64,000 nucleotides of DNA from Lanius collurio (Eukaryota; Chordata; Aves; Passeriformes; Laniidae). The position numbers were made by a program, and so were the translations under genes. The notes beneath the pieces were generated by a model, which was not told where the DNA came from, ran no database searches, and worked only from the letters and a program-made list of their open reading frames with translations. Below, piece by piece: positions 13,787 through 28,200 of the stretch (positions within the stretch are counted from its first letter, which is position 1; each line of letters starts with the position of its first letter). The stretch covers positions 13,825,855-13,889,854 of the forward strand of contig JACBWW010000012.1 in assembly GCA_020086605.1 (NCBI GenBank), written 5' to 3'.

Positions 13787-16700
13787 AAGCCAAATATAAA
13801 TATTATCTGTACTTGAAGTTTCAGAGGAATTTTGTTGTACATGTCTCAGTTTAACCATCTCAGGATTCATTAAGAACTAAAACTAGGTATTAGTGAGACT
13901 TCTTTTTTCTGTAATTGTTGAAGACTGGAATACACACCAATTTATAAACAAATCACGCGTCAGACAGGGGAGCTAGGTCCTTCCTAGCTAATACTGCTAA
14001 TTTTCTCTTTAAAAATCATTAAGATATAAGATAACTTCTCGTGTTGTTGTAACCTGGTCTAAAGCCACCAGAGCCAATACAAGTCTTTCCAATGGTCTCA
14101 GATCAGGCTGAAAACCCTGAGACAGCACCAGCCCTTGAGTTTGATGAGCTGTGATCCCTTAGCACTTGTGGCAACACACTGTCACTGCCAAGGTCACATC
14201 AACCATGAAATCCAGGCAGTGCTAGCAGCCAGCCTGCCTTTGGTGACATAGGAGAAGGTCCAACAGGTTATGTGGTTTTTGCTGTTATCAGTCTGCTCTC
14301 AATGCACAGGGAAAGAGAGGAAAAGAATCAGTCTCAGCTCTGCCATTTTACCTGATATTCTCTGGCTTGTTTTGCTGTCTTTTTTGTTCAAATTTAAATT
14401 CTGTACACCTCATATGGTGGTTATTTTTACTTATTCAAATTCCAACATGCATTTTTTTCTCCACTCTGTAAAAGAAAAATATTAGGTGTCTTTGGCTATT
14501 TAGCTGGTATTACTTGTGTAAATAGGTTGATGTTGGAAGACCACAGCTTGACATTCTGTATGCTGTTATGTAGTTTTTAAGGATGTAACTTTGTCAGGTA
14601 AAGCACAGCTAGACAGTTGTAACGAAAAAGAATTATAACTGACAGAAATAGCACAACTAATTTAGCCAAGAGCATTTACCCAGCAACTTACTAAAACACT
14701 GAAAGAGCAGAAGCTCACAACAGTCCTTCAGCCACAAACTTCAAACAATCTGGAAAAGACTCTCCACCTCATAACAGTCATTCATTTCAGTCCAAAGAGA
14801 CTGCAGCACAACTGTTCCTCTGGGACAACCTGACCTTGAGCTCTGAGATCATGCAGCTCACACCAGCACACTTAATGCCCTACTCCTACCATTGACAGCT
14901 CCTGCTCAGGCAAGCAGCTAAACTGGAAGTAAACACAGTGCCATTTCTGTAACTTTTTGTTGTTTCCTATGCATTAAGAATCACTCTTTCAGAGAGTCAA
15001 TGAATATCCAAACTTCATCATACAGTTCTAATTATTGCACGGTATTTAATAGCTGAGTTCCGTCCAAACTGACATAAACCAAAATCATAGGAAAAGCACT
15101 TTGAAACTCAATAGTCTAACTGAATTCATATTAATTCTGATGAGCATGAAAATAAGGACTGCAGCAGAAGGTTCAGGAAGTCTAGACAGGGTTTCATTAT
15201 GTATTACAGCCATTGTAAAACATTAAATTAATAAATGCAAACCTTCTTTCTGCATATGAGATCCCATTAAAAACAGCTCCAAAATTTGTCACTTCCTCTC
15301 CTAATGCTGATTGCTGGGGGGATAGGGTCACAAATATGGTTTCTCTTGAGATACAGGTTTATCTTCTTGCCACAGAGACTTACTGACACTGAAACAGCTT
15401 TAAATGAAAGAGTTTTGATTAAAACTATAAGCAAACTTGCATGCATAAAACCAGCAAAAACACCTAGTTGCCATAAATTTTGTGATGATAATGATGATAA
15501 AAATACATTTTCTGCTTTCAGACTTAGATCTGTATCTACCCACTACTCAGAAGGGCACCTGATGCAAAGAACACATCAGCTTCATTTCTACATGATGCAG
15601 CTGGTTTCTTCCACCTCTCCTCTGAAACACCTGGTGCTGGCCACATTCAGAGACAAGTTTGTAGAGCAGATTGATATCAAGTCTAATTTGGTATGGTAAA
15701 TCATCTGAGACAAATTCCACCAAAGCGTGCAGATGTACCATGACTCTGAAGTCAACAATTTGGCATAATTTACATCATTATAGTTTTGTCCCAGGTTGGC
15801 TGGATATGGGTTTCAAGGTTTTATTGCAGTCCTTCTCCTCCTTTTTAAGTAGGACTTTGTTGGATTGTAATTTAAAAAATATACATAACTGTGTTCTCTT
15901 TAGCATATTACCTCCTGAACATGCAAATTTATATAGGGTGATTGAGTTTAAACAGGGAAAGAAATCCTCTGTTTCATGAGATGGCCACATTAGTCATGCC
16001 AAGCAGTATGACACAGCACAACAGCCAGCTATCTTAAGTGCCTGTTCTCTAGAGCTCACAGCACAGTTGTTTCTCCTTCACCAAGTGCTGCCAGGACCTA
16101 CAAACAAAACTGGAAGTGTTGTCTCCTGCTGTACTGCTCAATGTAAGGAACAATTCTTCACCAAGAATACTTATGACCACCTGCAGCCTGCCCCAGCTCT
16201 CACAAATGCAATTATCTCAGATTTTTTCTTCCTTCAAAAATGCACAGAGAAGGGAATTTAAAGCAGTAGCTGTGGGTTTTTTTAACTGGGAACAATTTGA
16301 CAGCCTGTGACTTGTGTAGACAGGAAACACATAGACGGTCCAATAAGTCCTGGGAACAAAGTAAGAAAGGATATAAATGAATAGCCTTGTCCTTATCCTC
16401 CTCTGTCTTTTGGGAAGATACCTGTAAACTCTGATTTCTTTCCCAAAGAGAACTGATTTATTTTTATTCATTGCCTGCTAGGAAAGATTGTGTTCATGTT
16501 AGAATTAGCAAATACATTTTTTTTAATGAGAGCTATAATCCTGCTTCTCAAATTGCATTACATAATCTATTTTCCAGAATTTGGGAAAGGACTAATGGTC
16601 ACACAGAGTTCCTCTTCAGGCCTTTGGTTACATGTACATCAGGTAACGATAACACCACAAAAAGGCTATTACACAAAGGTAAACTTAAAAACCACAGAGT

Positions 16701-17921
16701 TTGTTTAGTCAAGCTGGTGACAGACCACTAAAAACTGAAACCAAGCCTCCATTAATTCAACTTCAAGGTGTAGATACAATCAATCTATATTTTACTTTTA
16801 TTTCTGGATTACAAATTGATTCCTCCGTGCATCCTGCATACCGCAAATACCAAGTATTCATTACAATCAGTAGAGTGTATTTTATTGTGACCCCTCAGCT
16901 GTAGCAAGATCTTTCACCCAGCAAAAATCATTCTATGTGGAGGACCCTTGAGCACAAATTAAATGAAAGTAGACTGCAATTGAGGGAAATTATAGTCATA
17001 ACTACTGTAGAAACGAAGTCAACTCTTTCTCTGTGTGATCACAGCAAACAGTGCAGATGCTCTCTACTATCAGTATTGATGTAGGTGCCAAAATTCCTTC
17101 CTGCTAAAGGATTTTTAATAAAATTCCTTTTTCTTAATGGATGTGTCATCAGTACTACACAAAACAAAGACAAAAACAAGCTCAGGAGCCCAGGAACCAA
17201 TTCAATTTACTTGTGCCGTTATAATACAAATAAGTGTCTAATGACAGACGCTTCAGTTATGAATAAGAATTCACACATTGCCTGTCCAAGTGATATGTGT
17301 GGAGTTGTACTAAGTACACTTAAAGGTCTCCTGCTCCAAGAAGTTTGACAGAATCACACTCTTAAAAACCCAAAACATGTGCTTGCTTAGAAAATTGAAT
17401 GTCTTCTTTTTTCCTTTCAACTGCTTCTTCAGCAGAGATTTTACAGCATAATTTTTTTTCTATACAAAGTCATAGATTCTACAAGGTACTAAATCCTAAG
17501 AATCCAAGCTCACTTGACAACAGCCAAGAAGTCAAGACCAGACAATGGAATCTGTTTTCCAACAGGTACCAATTAAAAATACAAAATATTATTACTTATG
17601 ACAGGCTTTATCAGAGAGAACTCACTAGATGGTAAAATGTACTAGAGTCAGGAAAGGAACATAGAAAGGGCAGAGATACTGTTGTTTTGAGCAGAGACAC
17701 CAACTTCAGAGCTCTAAGCTCTTAAACAGAAGATCCAGTTTGGCAGATATTTTGAGCTGTCTAAGGAGAATAAATAGGCCTTTCATGAAGGTAGAAACCT
17801 CTCAGTTTTCCCAAATAAATGAATGCAAAATGCATAGTTCTCCTTTAGGACTCTAAGACATTAACTGTAGATCACTGAAGGAGCACAGGCCAATTTATTT
17901 CAAAGATGCCATTGAGTAAGT

Positions 17922-17941
17922 AAAAAAAAAAAAAAAAAAAA
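17922..17941. repeat. Poly(A) tract (A20)
   Basis: Twenty consecutive A residues followed by an A-rich tail with single c interruptions ('caaaaacat'). This could be the tail of a retroposed sequence on the plus strand, but the preceding 300 bp matches nothing I recognise. Confidence 0.85.
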
Positions 17942-18773
17942 CAAAAACATATATTTTAACCATTTTCTAAAGTTTCTATTAAAAGATATTTCCATTTAAA
18001 AAAATATACTTCTCAAACATATCAACTAAATGCTAACTCCTAGTACATGTTAAAAATTAATTTACAGTGCTGACTTCTCAAAGAGAAAAATGCAAATAAA
18101 AAGAAAACATGGTGTCTTAATTGAAGTGCTTGCAGGAAACATACCCATTTCCATCAATAAGAAACAGCATGCTCTGAGGACCAGGACAGATGGATGACAG
18201 GCAAATGGTGAGAAGTCTGAATTGATCATCTCTAACATCACTTTAGGATTCCCTTCTCATTCCATTCTGAAATTGTTAAAAGCTGAGAAATGCAAGAAAA
18301 TATCAGAGGAGAGGAAATATCTTTTGCCCATGGTAAAATAAATGCAAGAACATACTATCATTTTTATTTATGGCCTCAGCTCTTTATTGATTCAGGAGAT
18401 ATTTGCATATAAATATATAATTTTTCCCATTAAAGATTTTGGAAAAATGTAAAGGAGAGTCAAATTACTATTTATCTTATCATGGCTGAGTCCCTTTGGT
18501 AGAGAATCATCAATCTGCAGTAATTGGACCCAACAGTTGCATCCCACACATTTCCAAGCCAGCTGAATCTGGCAAGATTCCAAATACTGTCTTTACTCTC
18601 AGTCTCTCCAGAAAATTTCTGGATATAGAAATCTTTTCTAAAGCCCTCTACAAGGGATCTTGTAAGCCTAGGATAAAGCCTAGGGCCAGGAACCAGTGGT
18701 AAGGCCCAACTCAAGTCTTCTGATAGGCCATTTTCCCAGAATTAGACCTACCTGAAGCTGTTCTGGCTCATGT

Positions 18774-18810
18774 TATAAATAAACAAATGAATAAATACAT
18801 AAATAAATAG
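18774..18810. repeat. Imperfect (AAAT)n microsatellite
   Basis: A run of AAAT, AAAC and ACAT tetranucleotide variants, typical of a degraded tetranucleotide repeat or A-rich tail. Confidence 0.8.
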
Positions 18811-21800
18811 ATTCAACAGAATTTCCTACAAACACCTACGTCAATTTTAGCTAGTGCTAGAGCACTGTAACATTTGTAAAAAAAAACCCACAAATATTTG
18901 AAAAACATCCTCCTTTGGAGCATTGATTCCTTCCTTTTCAGAAGGATGTTGGACTTACCTCCTTTTCTTTTACACATACATCTCCTTTACAGCATTGGAG
19001 CACTATCATTTTTCTAGTGGTTGAAATTTTCCTGTGTCTGCCCTGTCTCCCCTTCTTTATCAGCAGCTGAGCAGGGATCACATAAAAATCAGTGATTCTG
19101 CTAGTAGCAACTCCTCTATTCTACCACAGTGGAAACATCTGCTGAGACCTTGATTGGCCTCTTACTGCTTCCTAGATGCATTCACCACTACCATAAACTA
19201 GACACTTTCTCTACATTGAAGGTCACAGTCATAAATGATGCTCATAAAACAAAGAAAAATTCTTGTCCTGACAGGGGCACATTCCCCACGCTCTCATACT
19301 AGTGCTCCTATCTTTCTGTAGCAGACAACCCACAGACTGTGCTGAAGGAGAGCTCCTGCAGCAGGTTATAAATGGGCTCCCTCAGCAGAGCACAGGCCCT
19401 GAGCACGAGGCTGCCTCCAATCCCGGTGTCAGCCACCTGTGGTACCCCAATGTGGTGCCACCCATGTGTCTTCTGACCACCAAACTACTGCTCCTCCTTG
19501 CCTTTGCTAATTGGCATTTACAAGAGCAAGATGTGTGTCGCATGCAATTATAGAAGCATCTCCACCTATGGGCCTGCAATCTAAAAAACATCATTTTGTG
19601 CTAATGTTTCCTTACAAAAGGCATTGCCATATACAATTATTCATCAGCACAGTAATATAAACATGAAATTAAGGCATAAGGAGCCTCTCTAACGTAATGA
19701 TCCATGAAACAGATAACTTCACAAGATATTGTTAAGGGCTTTCAGGCTAGAGAACACAGATACTCCTTCTTGAAACAAGAAGTCAATACTTATCCCTGGG
19801 CTCTTAATTTGTCAATTTTCTTCACAAATCTCGATGTAGCCACAATGTGGGTCCTGGCTAATTTTAAAACACCTTGTAAACTGAGCCTCGTCTCAAGCTG
19901 AGCTCTCCAGATCGGGTAGTGAAGTCAACTCACCAAACATCCAAGCCCCCAGCTATACAATCAGTCATGAAGTCAGGATTTCAGGCTAAGTGTGTATTTT
20001 AAAGTGTGTTTTAAATAAAACAATACCAAAACACTCTTAGCCACCTGACCTGTTGGTCCTAGTAATAAACAGAGCCACTCAGCCAAATCCTGCTGTCACA
20101 AAGAGATTAATTTAAATTAAAATAACCCTTTCTTCCTCTTCTCATCAGTTACCACCTAATTGATCAGCTTTATAAGGCATAAACCAAAGTACAAGTCAGA
20201 AGCAATTAAGGAAGATTTTGTGCATGCTCAGAGGTGGCCACACATGAGATCTGAGAATGAAATTCTAAAAAATTGATTGCACCACAACTCAGGAAACCTG
20301 TAATCTGAACATCACAATTTCTCTTCCCTCCCCACTCAACAAATCAGTTTCTTAAGATTAGAGAATTATATCTTTGTGTATGAGATACATAGAGAATATT
20401 TGCACCCTTTTGTATTTGTATTATTTTCTGGAATAAACCTTGCTATTAGCTCCTTTCAGATTGCTCAATATTTGCACCGATTGCCTCCATTCCTTGCTGC
20501 TGACTCTCATGACTCTTGCCATTAATTTGTCGCCTAAAGAAATCATTCTGTAAACCTCCTGAAATATCTCACTTGCTTGGTGCATAAAATTAGGCACTTC
20601 TACAGCAAAGGCTGCAGCTTCATCAAACAGCCAAGCTCTAAACAGGATTACTTGAGTCATGATTTGATGCCTTTAGGCTCTACACTGTCATGTAAAGGAA
20701 TCATTAATAAAGCAAGTGTAATTTTTACACCTAGAACAATTCACTCTTCAGTTGGGAAAAATGCATTCCAATTCATTTGAGCTAAATTTCCAAAAATCTC
20801 TGGGAAAAGGGCCAGGTAGTAAAAATAAAACCATTTCAGCACAAGACCAAAGAAAGCAAAGTAGAACAAGTTTTTGATCTTATCCTCTAGACAACAGTTG
20901 ACCTAGAGCAAAACAAATTATAATCATTTTTAATTAATCAGACTGCTTCCTTTTTCAGTCTTTCTTTATCTCTGCAAATATAAGGAGTAGGTGGAACACT
21001 GGATTCCTTACTGTGGTCACTTTATCCCAAAACTTAAAAAAAAATAAAAGAGCATTTTTTTCATATGCAATCAACAAAGCAATATTATCTGGGAATAAAA
21101 TATTACCTTTACCTTAGGACAGGAAAAATTTCACTCTACCTTCTCTGTACTAAAATTTTTAAATTGATTCAGCTATCTGAGAGGCTTTATTAGCTGACTG
21201 CAGGACAGTCTGCATTTTGCTTAAATGGAGTATAAACTTACTAAGAAGTTTCCTTAGATGATCTATAATGTTAACAAGCTACCAAGGAAGTGCACTTAAC
21301 TAATATGTTAAGTACATCTAGGAGGTGAGGTATAGGAGGTGTCAGAGAGAGAAATCACATACATTAATGTATTAGTATTTTTTCACCTCAAGAAGCTATC
21401 AAAAAGATCCTGTTAATATGTCAACGGTTTTACTTGGAATTAATTTCAGCCTCTTCTCTTTCCTGAAGCACTGTTGTTTTCTGGGGGTTTTTTTCTAGGG
21501 AATAGGAAGAACAGGTCTATAAAATTCCTTCCAAGCTGAACAACAAAAAACAGCAGCTGCAGGAGGTATGAGTGGCTTCTTGGCAGAAAAGCATCCTGTC
21601 ATACATCAGACCCACACTTATTAGTATTACTAAGCATTGCTGCACTGAGAATTAACTGTTATGCACAGGACCCAAGGATATTTTAGCCTCAAACAATAAG
21701 AAAGCATATGTATTTTAACACTGGAAGCAATGGTGGCATCAGCTTAGCTGCACTCCTAATTCTTTTGACAGGATGCAAAACTAATGCTCTCCTGTTAGTT

Positions 21801-21859
21801 TAGCTGAAGACTTCCAAAACATTAAATAGAAAATATAACACAGTCTTGTAATGGGGCAA

Positions 21860-21905
21860 AATAAAAAAAAACCTGATGTGAAAAAAAAAAAAAAAGAAAA
21901 AAAAA
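21860..21905. repeat. A-rich low-complexity tract
   Basis: Three A-runs (8-9, 15 and 9 bases) separated by short mixed sequence. No adjacent retroposon is recognised, although a MIR-like remnant starts about 160 bp downstream. Confidence 0.8.
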
Positions 21906-22059
21906 TCATTATTTGGACCTGCTTCTGCACAGTGCTGAGCACAGACTGAACATTAAATATTAAGCATTACTAAGCATTAAGAGGTCTCATTACCATTCAG
22001 GTAACATCTAACAGTATCAGGCCTTTTATGAGGAGATAGTAGCTACAGAAAAGGTCATA

Positions 22060-22235
22060 GTAGCATTTTTAATCAGCACATCTCAAAGCACCACGAGAAA
22101 GATGCTGGTATCATTATGCCTGTTTTACAGATTAGGAAATTGAGGCAAAAAGCTTCATCAAGATTTGACAAGCTACTATTAGAGCTAAAAACAGAACCCA
22201 GTTCTCTTAAATCCTCATCTAGTGTAGTCACGAGC
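22060..22235 (-). mobile_element. MIR-type SINE remnant, antisense
   Basis: The plus strand at 22111-22145 reads 'cattatgcctgttttacag' and then 'attaggaaattgagg'. This closely follows the reverse complement of the MIR core ('attatccccattttacagatgaggaaactgagg'). The downstream part ('agctactattagagc', then 'agaacccagt') fits the order of the antisense MIR body ('agctagtaagtggcagagc', 'gaacccag'). MIR is an ancient tRNA-derived SINE found across amniotes. The 102-codon minus-strand frame over this area (22073-22381) is therefore not a gene. Confidence 0.7.
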
Positions 22236-25200
22236 TTTTCAGGAGAAAAAGGAGACAGTCGTTCCTGGACAATGATAAAGACCTGACTTTTCAGAGGCGC
22301 AGTCAGCAAGGGAGGCAGACACTTAAAGCCTACAGGAAAAAAAGCACTTTTTTTTTCCCTTTTTACAGCCAGCAGAGTCACCAGATCAATAAGCAGCCTG
22401 GAGTGCTAAGATCGTGTTTCTTGGCCCAGGTTCAGACTGCATCCCAGGCAAACAAATCCAACTGCCCCCAACGGGTTGTTCTTCAGCAAGTGGGATTCCC
22501 TTCAGACAGAAAAGTTGTATGCACAGGACAAGTTGTAGGATCAAGACATAATAGCAAGATGAATTATTAATTTTAGAATGTTTAAAATTGCAACATCCCT
22601 TTAAAAATAAACTATTTCCAACACAGTCTTGACAGTACTCTCATTAAATGCTAATAGATGATTCTGTAATAAACAGAACCTTAAAAATGAATCACATTTA
22701 TATACCTTGGGATGTCATGACTAACAGTGCTTTGCAACTTAGTAGTGCACAGAATCTTTTTTTTTTATGATGCATTGACAATTCCTTCTTTGTGTTGAAC
22801 AACACAATACCTCACACTATAAATTTATTTCATTTGTACCAAAATTTGCAGTTATTCTATAAATTTCAAATATTAGTTGCACAATTTTTCTTTATGAGGA
22901 TGCAAGAAAGTCTCTTCACATTGACCTTTTTACTATACAGGCAGAGCAATCACTTCCATATGTGCCACAACAACGATAATCCTGAGGTATTTTGTCTTAT
23001 GAGCTTAAGTGATACATCACTCCCTTCATTAGAAATACAAATATGTGGGCAGAAGAGAAAATCTGTAACCAAGTAATGTTTTCAGAAGGTCAGTTTTCTC
23101 ATGACCCACTCTAAGTGCACAGACCATAATCTACTGCAAGCAAAGCTGCTGGCAAAGCTGAGGTGATGGTTAATTAAACATGCCATTCTAAGACACTTTG
23201 AAATCTTCAATCAAAGGCACCATGCAATATCAAAAACAATTACAATCAAAAATCACTGTTATCATCTACTATAATAATATAAATTACAGTAACACAGACT
23301 GTAGGCTTACCAGTGGAAACAAACTTGAATTTCAGAGAAGTCCTAAAATGAGATTCTGCTGTTGGGACAGAAGCAGATGACTCAGCCATTATTAAAAATG
23401 CAGTACTGCCTCAGCTTTTTTTTTTTTCCTTTGGAACAAAACCTTGGAGCTATATTGTGGGGTACATTTCAATTCTGACACACAAAAAAAAAGCCTCAAA
23501 GAAGTCAACAACTGTTTATCGCTGCAGTTCACACAGTTCCAAGCTCATCATAGTCACTTGCTAGGAAAACCACAATTTCTGCACAGACATGGTGTTCAAG
23601 CTGGAAATAATAGCAGAGCAAAACAAGAGGTTTTCCATGAGTTTTATATTGGAAATGCCAATGGAAAGAAAACAAGATGAGAACCAGGCTACTGACCTAG
23701 GTATAAAAGGATGTATATAGAGATCCATTTTCAGCAATAGGTAAGTTATTACAATCAGCTAGGAAAAAAAAGCAGACAAGCATATCATGTGAGCTCTGCA
23801 GTTTAATGGCATGTTGGTTTTGCTCTAACAATGATTAATGACCTGATTTAATTATTAGTAGTTACCTTGCATGCGGGGCTACAATACAAACATGAACCAG
23901 AATTTCCATTCTCTTTACATCTACAGGTACTAATTCTGTGTAACATGGGGTTTTACAATGGTGACACAAGTGTTATTATAGCCAGCAATAACAATATCTG
24001 GATCAAATTATTTATTTGCTCATTTAGAGTTAAAAAACTGGCAAAACACAAGTTTTATAGTAACTATCAAGTAAGTTACACCAGTGCAAACCCCTAGAGG
24101 TGTGTGCAAACACACAGCCTAGAGTGATATAAAGCAAGAAAAGTATTTAGAGGTATTGTAGATTGATAAAAGATTAAAGCAGTGTAACTTAATTTGGGTA
24201 TGTGCATGTCAGCAGAAGAAAATAGATCCCATTTAATTTAGGGTAACATTTGAAAGACATTTACTCAGGTACACAAAAAAAACAATCTGGAAACCCTCAG
24301 AAATTCCTACGCAGACAAACTGCAGATGGGAACAGGCTGCTGTGTATCAGCCAACCCATGGCCACAGTCCATGTCAGCTTTCTTAGACCATAGCAAATAG
24401 TGAGGTAACCAAAGTTAGCCTGGCCATCTCTCCATGAAGCCTAAGCTGATTCTTATGATTTATCATCTGCCTGGGACAGGTGCACAGTCACTGTACATCA
24501 GCTGAAGTGCAATATCTTGTCAAGGTGCATCACCGGATGAGGAATGAAAGAACAGAGTAAAATTGGTCTGGCCATGCACAAAGAAAAATAGCTAAATGAC
24601 CACGGTAAAATGGAATAAACTGCATTTTGTTCCAGTTGCTGCATTTTTCTGTGCTGGCATAAACTAGCTGGTACCGGTGCCAAGTTTCTTTACCTAAATG
24701 GAAACCTACAGAGATGTGTATAAAAATGTGGCAACCATTTAATTAAGTGTGCATTTTAAATTACTGCATGTAACTCAGTTCAAACCACTACATTTAAAGA
24801 AGAATTTTTTTAATTTGCCTCAAACTGATTCAGAATGTGCTTAAACCAACATATTCTGAAATCAGAAGCCAGGATCAGAATACCACAAATATGTTATAGG
24901 CTTTTTCTATTTTAAAATAACGTGTAGGGTTAAATGCTTTCTAACATTCTTATCAGACAGGACAAAATTAACACTGGCAAGGGCAGTGGAACATTCAGTT
25001 AAGATCTCCCTTTGTAGCCAAGTTTTTAACGCCAAAAATCTTTTGCACCTGCAAATGACCCAAAAGTGGAAATATTTGCATATGCAAGACTATTATAAAT
25101 ATCTGATTTACCCATGGCTGAAATTTAGTCCTACCTGAGGAAGTACTGTCAGGTAACTCAGAAGCAATTAGTTATTATCCTTGGAAGAAATTAAGTATTT

Positions 25201-28200
25201 CTACAGCTTCAGCAATCCAAATGGAAAATGTAAAACCTTTTGCCCCACAGACTCAAGGACTATAGCTAATTAGACTGAATTACAATGCTTCCTTAAAACC
25301 AAAAGAAGCCTATTTAAAAGACTAGAAAAAACCCAACTTAAGGTAACAGAACCAGTAAATTGTTCATGATTCTGCAAATCAGTATCAAAGGATTTGCTGT
25401 CATTCTCTTTTAAGATCAAACTATATAAAAGAGAACTTCTCTACGTGTTTTGACACAACAACATCTCAAAAGAGATTTACCAGGTTTATTGCTTTGGTTG
25501 GAAGTGCCAAAACATACAGAAAAAAAATATTACTGTCCAAGATGTCCAATTTGATTTCTAAATAAAACAAGTAATAGCCTGAGTTGCATCCATTGCAGGA
25601 ATCCCAATGGTTAGGGAATCACTCACACAAAAATGACAGAGCAAAAGATCTTAGCACACACAGGAATAAACAAGACCTTGATCCAGGAAACTGCTCCCTG
25701 TTGAGACCACTTGAGATTAATCAGACTCAGGACTGACATGAGACATGGCTTATTCAGAGCAGTTTGCAAGAGTGAGGTAAAAATCTAGAAGAAAACTAAA
25801 AGAAAGTAGAAATTCCTCTCACTTCAACAAAAAGCCCCTTCTGCATTTTTTTAATTTTCCATTTTAGTTGTTCCTTCTATATCTTGTAGTAAGATATGAG
25901 GAAGAAGGTTTATTTTATTCTTAATATTTTTCAATAGTAAAAAGAGGATATAAAATTATCAAAACAATTTAAATAATTAATTTTACAATCATTACAAATA
26001 TTCAATAATTACTTCATAGGTGGAAAAATTGTTTTTAAGGGCTGAGAAATTTAAAGTGGAGGTATTTTCCCAAAGTCAGCCCATGAATTCTTCTCCTCTT
26101 CTAGTGGCAAACTTCCAAATATCTTTCATTTTCATTATAAAGTTTCTTAGCTCGTCCTTGTGGGTATAGGGGTTGTAAACCCCTGGTTATGGAGAAAGGT
26201 CATTCTGAAATGTTGTGATTCAAGTGCTGGCACAGGTTCTAAAATAAAGCAGCCTTCTCAGTGCTGTGATAAAGTCTGAGCCTTCAACATTTCTGTTTAT
26301 CTGCTATTGAAGCTATTGCTGATGAACAGAGTTAGTTGTTCTCAGCAATTCATATTACCCTTGCAAAATTTGCAGAGAAAATTGAGAGAAGTCCCCCTGT
26401 ACTTAAAAATTCACAGTATATCTACAGTTTCCATCCATTAGCTTAATAAAATTTAATTTATTCAAAAAAAAAAATCTGCTCTACCATAGAGCTTGTATGC
26501 CTTTCCTATTTTCACCGCATTAAGTGAAATGCAAAAGGCAGACACTTATCCCAGTAGGGAACAGCACTGAGATATTTCACAGCTTTGTAAAGTTTTAAAT
26601 CAAAAGACACCATGAGATCATCCCATCTGCTTAAGTTTCATCATAATCTATTATTATTATGTTTCATCTGGTCACCTCTGCACTGAGCCTCCTCTAACCT
26701 CTTTCTGTTGAATGCCTGTCTACCAAAGTAGACACTGGGGGTTTTGCTTCAGTTATTATTAGCTAAACTCTGGCCTCTGTGGCCCCTGCTGCAGCTGCAA
26801 ATTAATCCTGGGCAAATAAAACAGCACAGTTTTGTGTGGCATTCTCTGCCAGGGCACTTCACACACATTGCAATTCCTTTTGTTTGCAGGGTATGGCAAG
26901 GCTGATGTAAGGATGTCCCTTACAGTTCATGGCACTTGAGGACTGACAGTAGGAGTGGCAGGTATGCCACGGTGTAGTGACAAAATCTGAAAAGACACTT
27001 ACTCCTCCTCTGCTGGTGCAGATGCTGTTCTGGGTGACTGGCCATCATACTGGTCCCTGAAAGACAGATGTGAGGAGTTCCAGGACTATCGGTTCAAAAA
27101 TGATCAGAGAACTGATGCAACCATAGCATCTGACCAGGCAGGAATAGCTACAGAAGAGTTTTTACACATGTATCAGAGGGTTCCTTCATGCCCGTGCAGA
27201 GGTTTGAAACCAGGACATTTGTGAAATCTGTACTCCAGCTCCAGCACAACTGAGACTAGCAGTTGGCTTCAGGTAAATGTAGGCAATACCCCACTGTCTG
27301 CTCTTCCTTTGTCATTTGACCTATAACTGATAGTGCCCTTCCTTGCATTTGAACCTTCCTGCCTCGCTGACACAAGTGGAGTCTGGATTAGGGAGTATAT
27401 TAACATACTTGAAGACCTTTGAAGGCAGCCTTTACTCTTTTTCAATCCGGTTTGAGGCTGATGCAATCATAAACAGCATGACAATGCAGGTATGGCCATG
27501 CAGAGGAGTATGTTCACCAACAGTAGGTGAAAATGGATCAATATGATCATGGCTATCCAAAAAAAGGCAAATCAAAGGATTTCTGAAGAAGTTGGAAGGA
27601 ATTTAATGAGTTGATGTAGCCATGCCATCTTTTTATTCTTGAAAGAGCAAGTACATGAGGAGACACAGCAGGGGCTTACTCGTCAAGTGTGAAAGAAGTG
27701 AACCTCCCATGGGCGTCAAGAAAAGAAGAAGTCTGATGATGAATTAACAAAGAGGTAAAAGCACAGATGTCCAGATAAAGAGTCCCATGTGATTCCTTGA
27801 ACTAATTAAGTCTTTCAGTAGTGAGATGGAATATAGCAATAAAGAATAAGCACGTTTCCTTACAGTTTCACTTTCTAGTTCTCGTCTGCAACACTGTGAC
27901 TGCACTGCCTGCAAACACAGCAAGGGGAACCTCTCTTCCTCTTTACTTTTTTCGTGAAGTCAGTCATTTCTGACTTTCCTTGAGGTGCCACTGAATTCTA
28001 AGACTCAAGGATGAATTAAGCCAGCAAGTGGGTAGGAGTGTAAAGGAAAGAAGATGCAAGAGAAGGCAAACAAGTCAAACCACACAAGCAAAGGAATCTA
28101 GCACCAGTATCAAAGGAGCAAAAGTCACAGTGGCTGAGAACCTGAGGCTGATGTGATTTACTTGCATGCCTTAGGACATTCAGTTCCACATAATCCACTG

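Larger units (their letters stand above)
13615..22059. other. Non-coding stretch with homopolymer tracts
   Basis: No gene is supported. The best open frame is 137 codons on the plus strand at 15286-15699; its translation has no recognisable domain and no splice context. Simple sequence at 13761, 17922, 18774 and 21860 is listed separately. The rest is unremarkable AT-rich DNA. Confidence 0.55.

Noticed and set aside
15286..15699. 137-codon plus-strand open frame with a hydrophobic start
   Set aside because: The apparent signal-like N-terminus is followed by sequence with no recognisable domain; no supporting context.
17640..17941. Possible processed pseudogene ending in A20
   Set aside because: The sequence before the A-run matches no gene I recognise and has no long open frame or flanking duplication.
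20421..20660. 79-codon minus-strand frame with an amphipathic, protein-like composition
   Set aside because: No motif or neighbour supports it, and it is short enough to be chance.
22073..22381. 102-codon minus-strand open frame
   Set aside because: It overlaps the MIR remnant and has no protein family resemblance.
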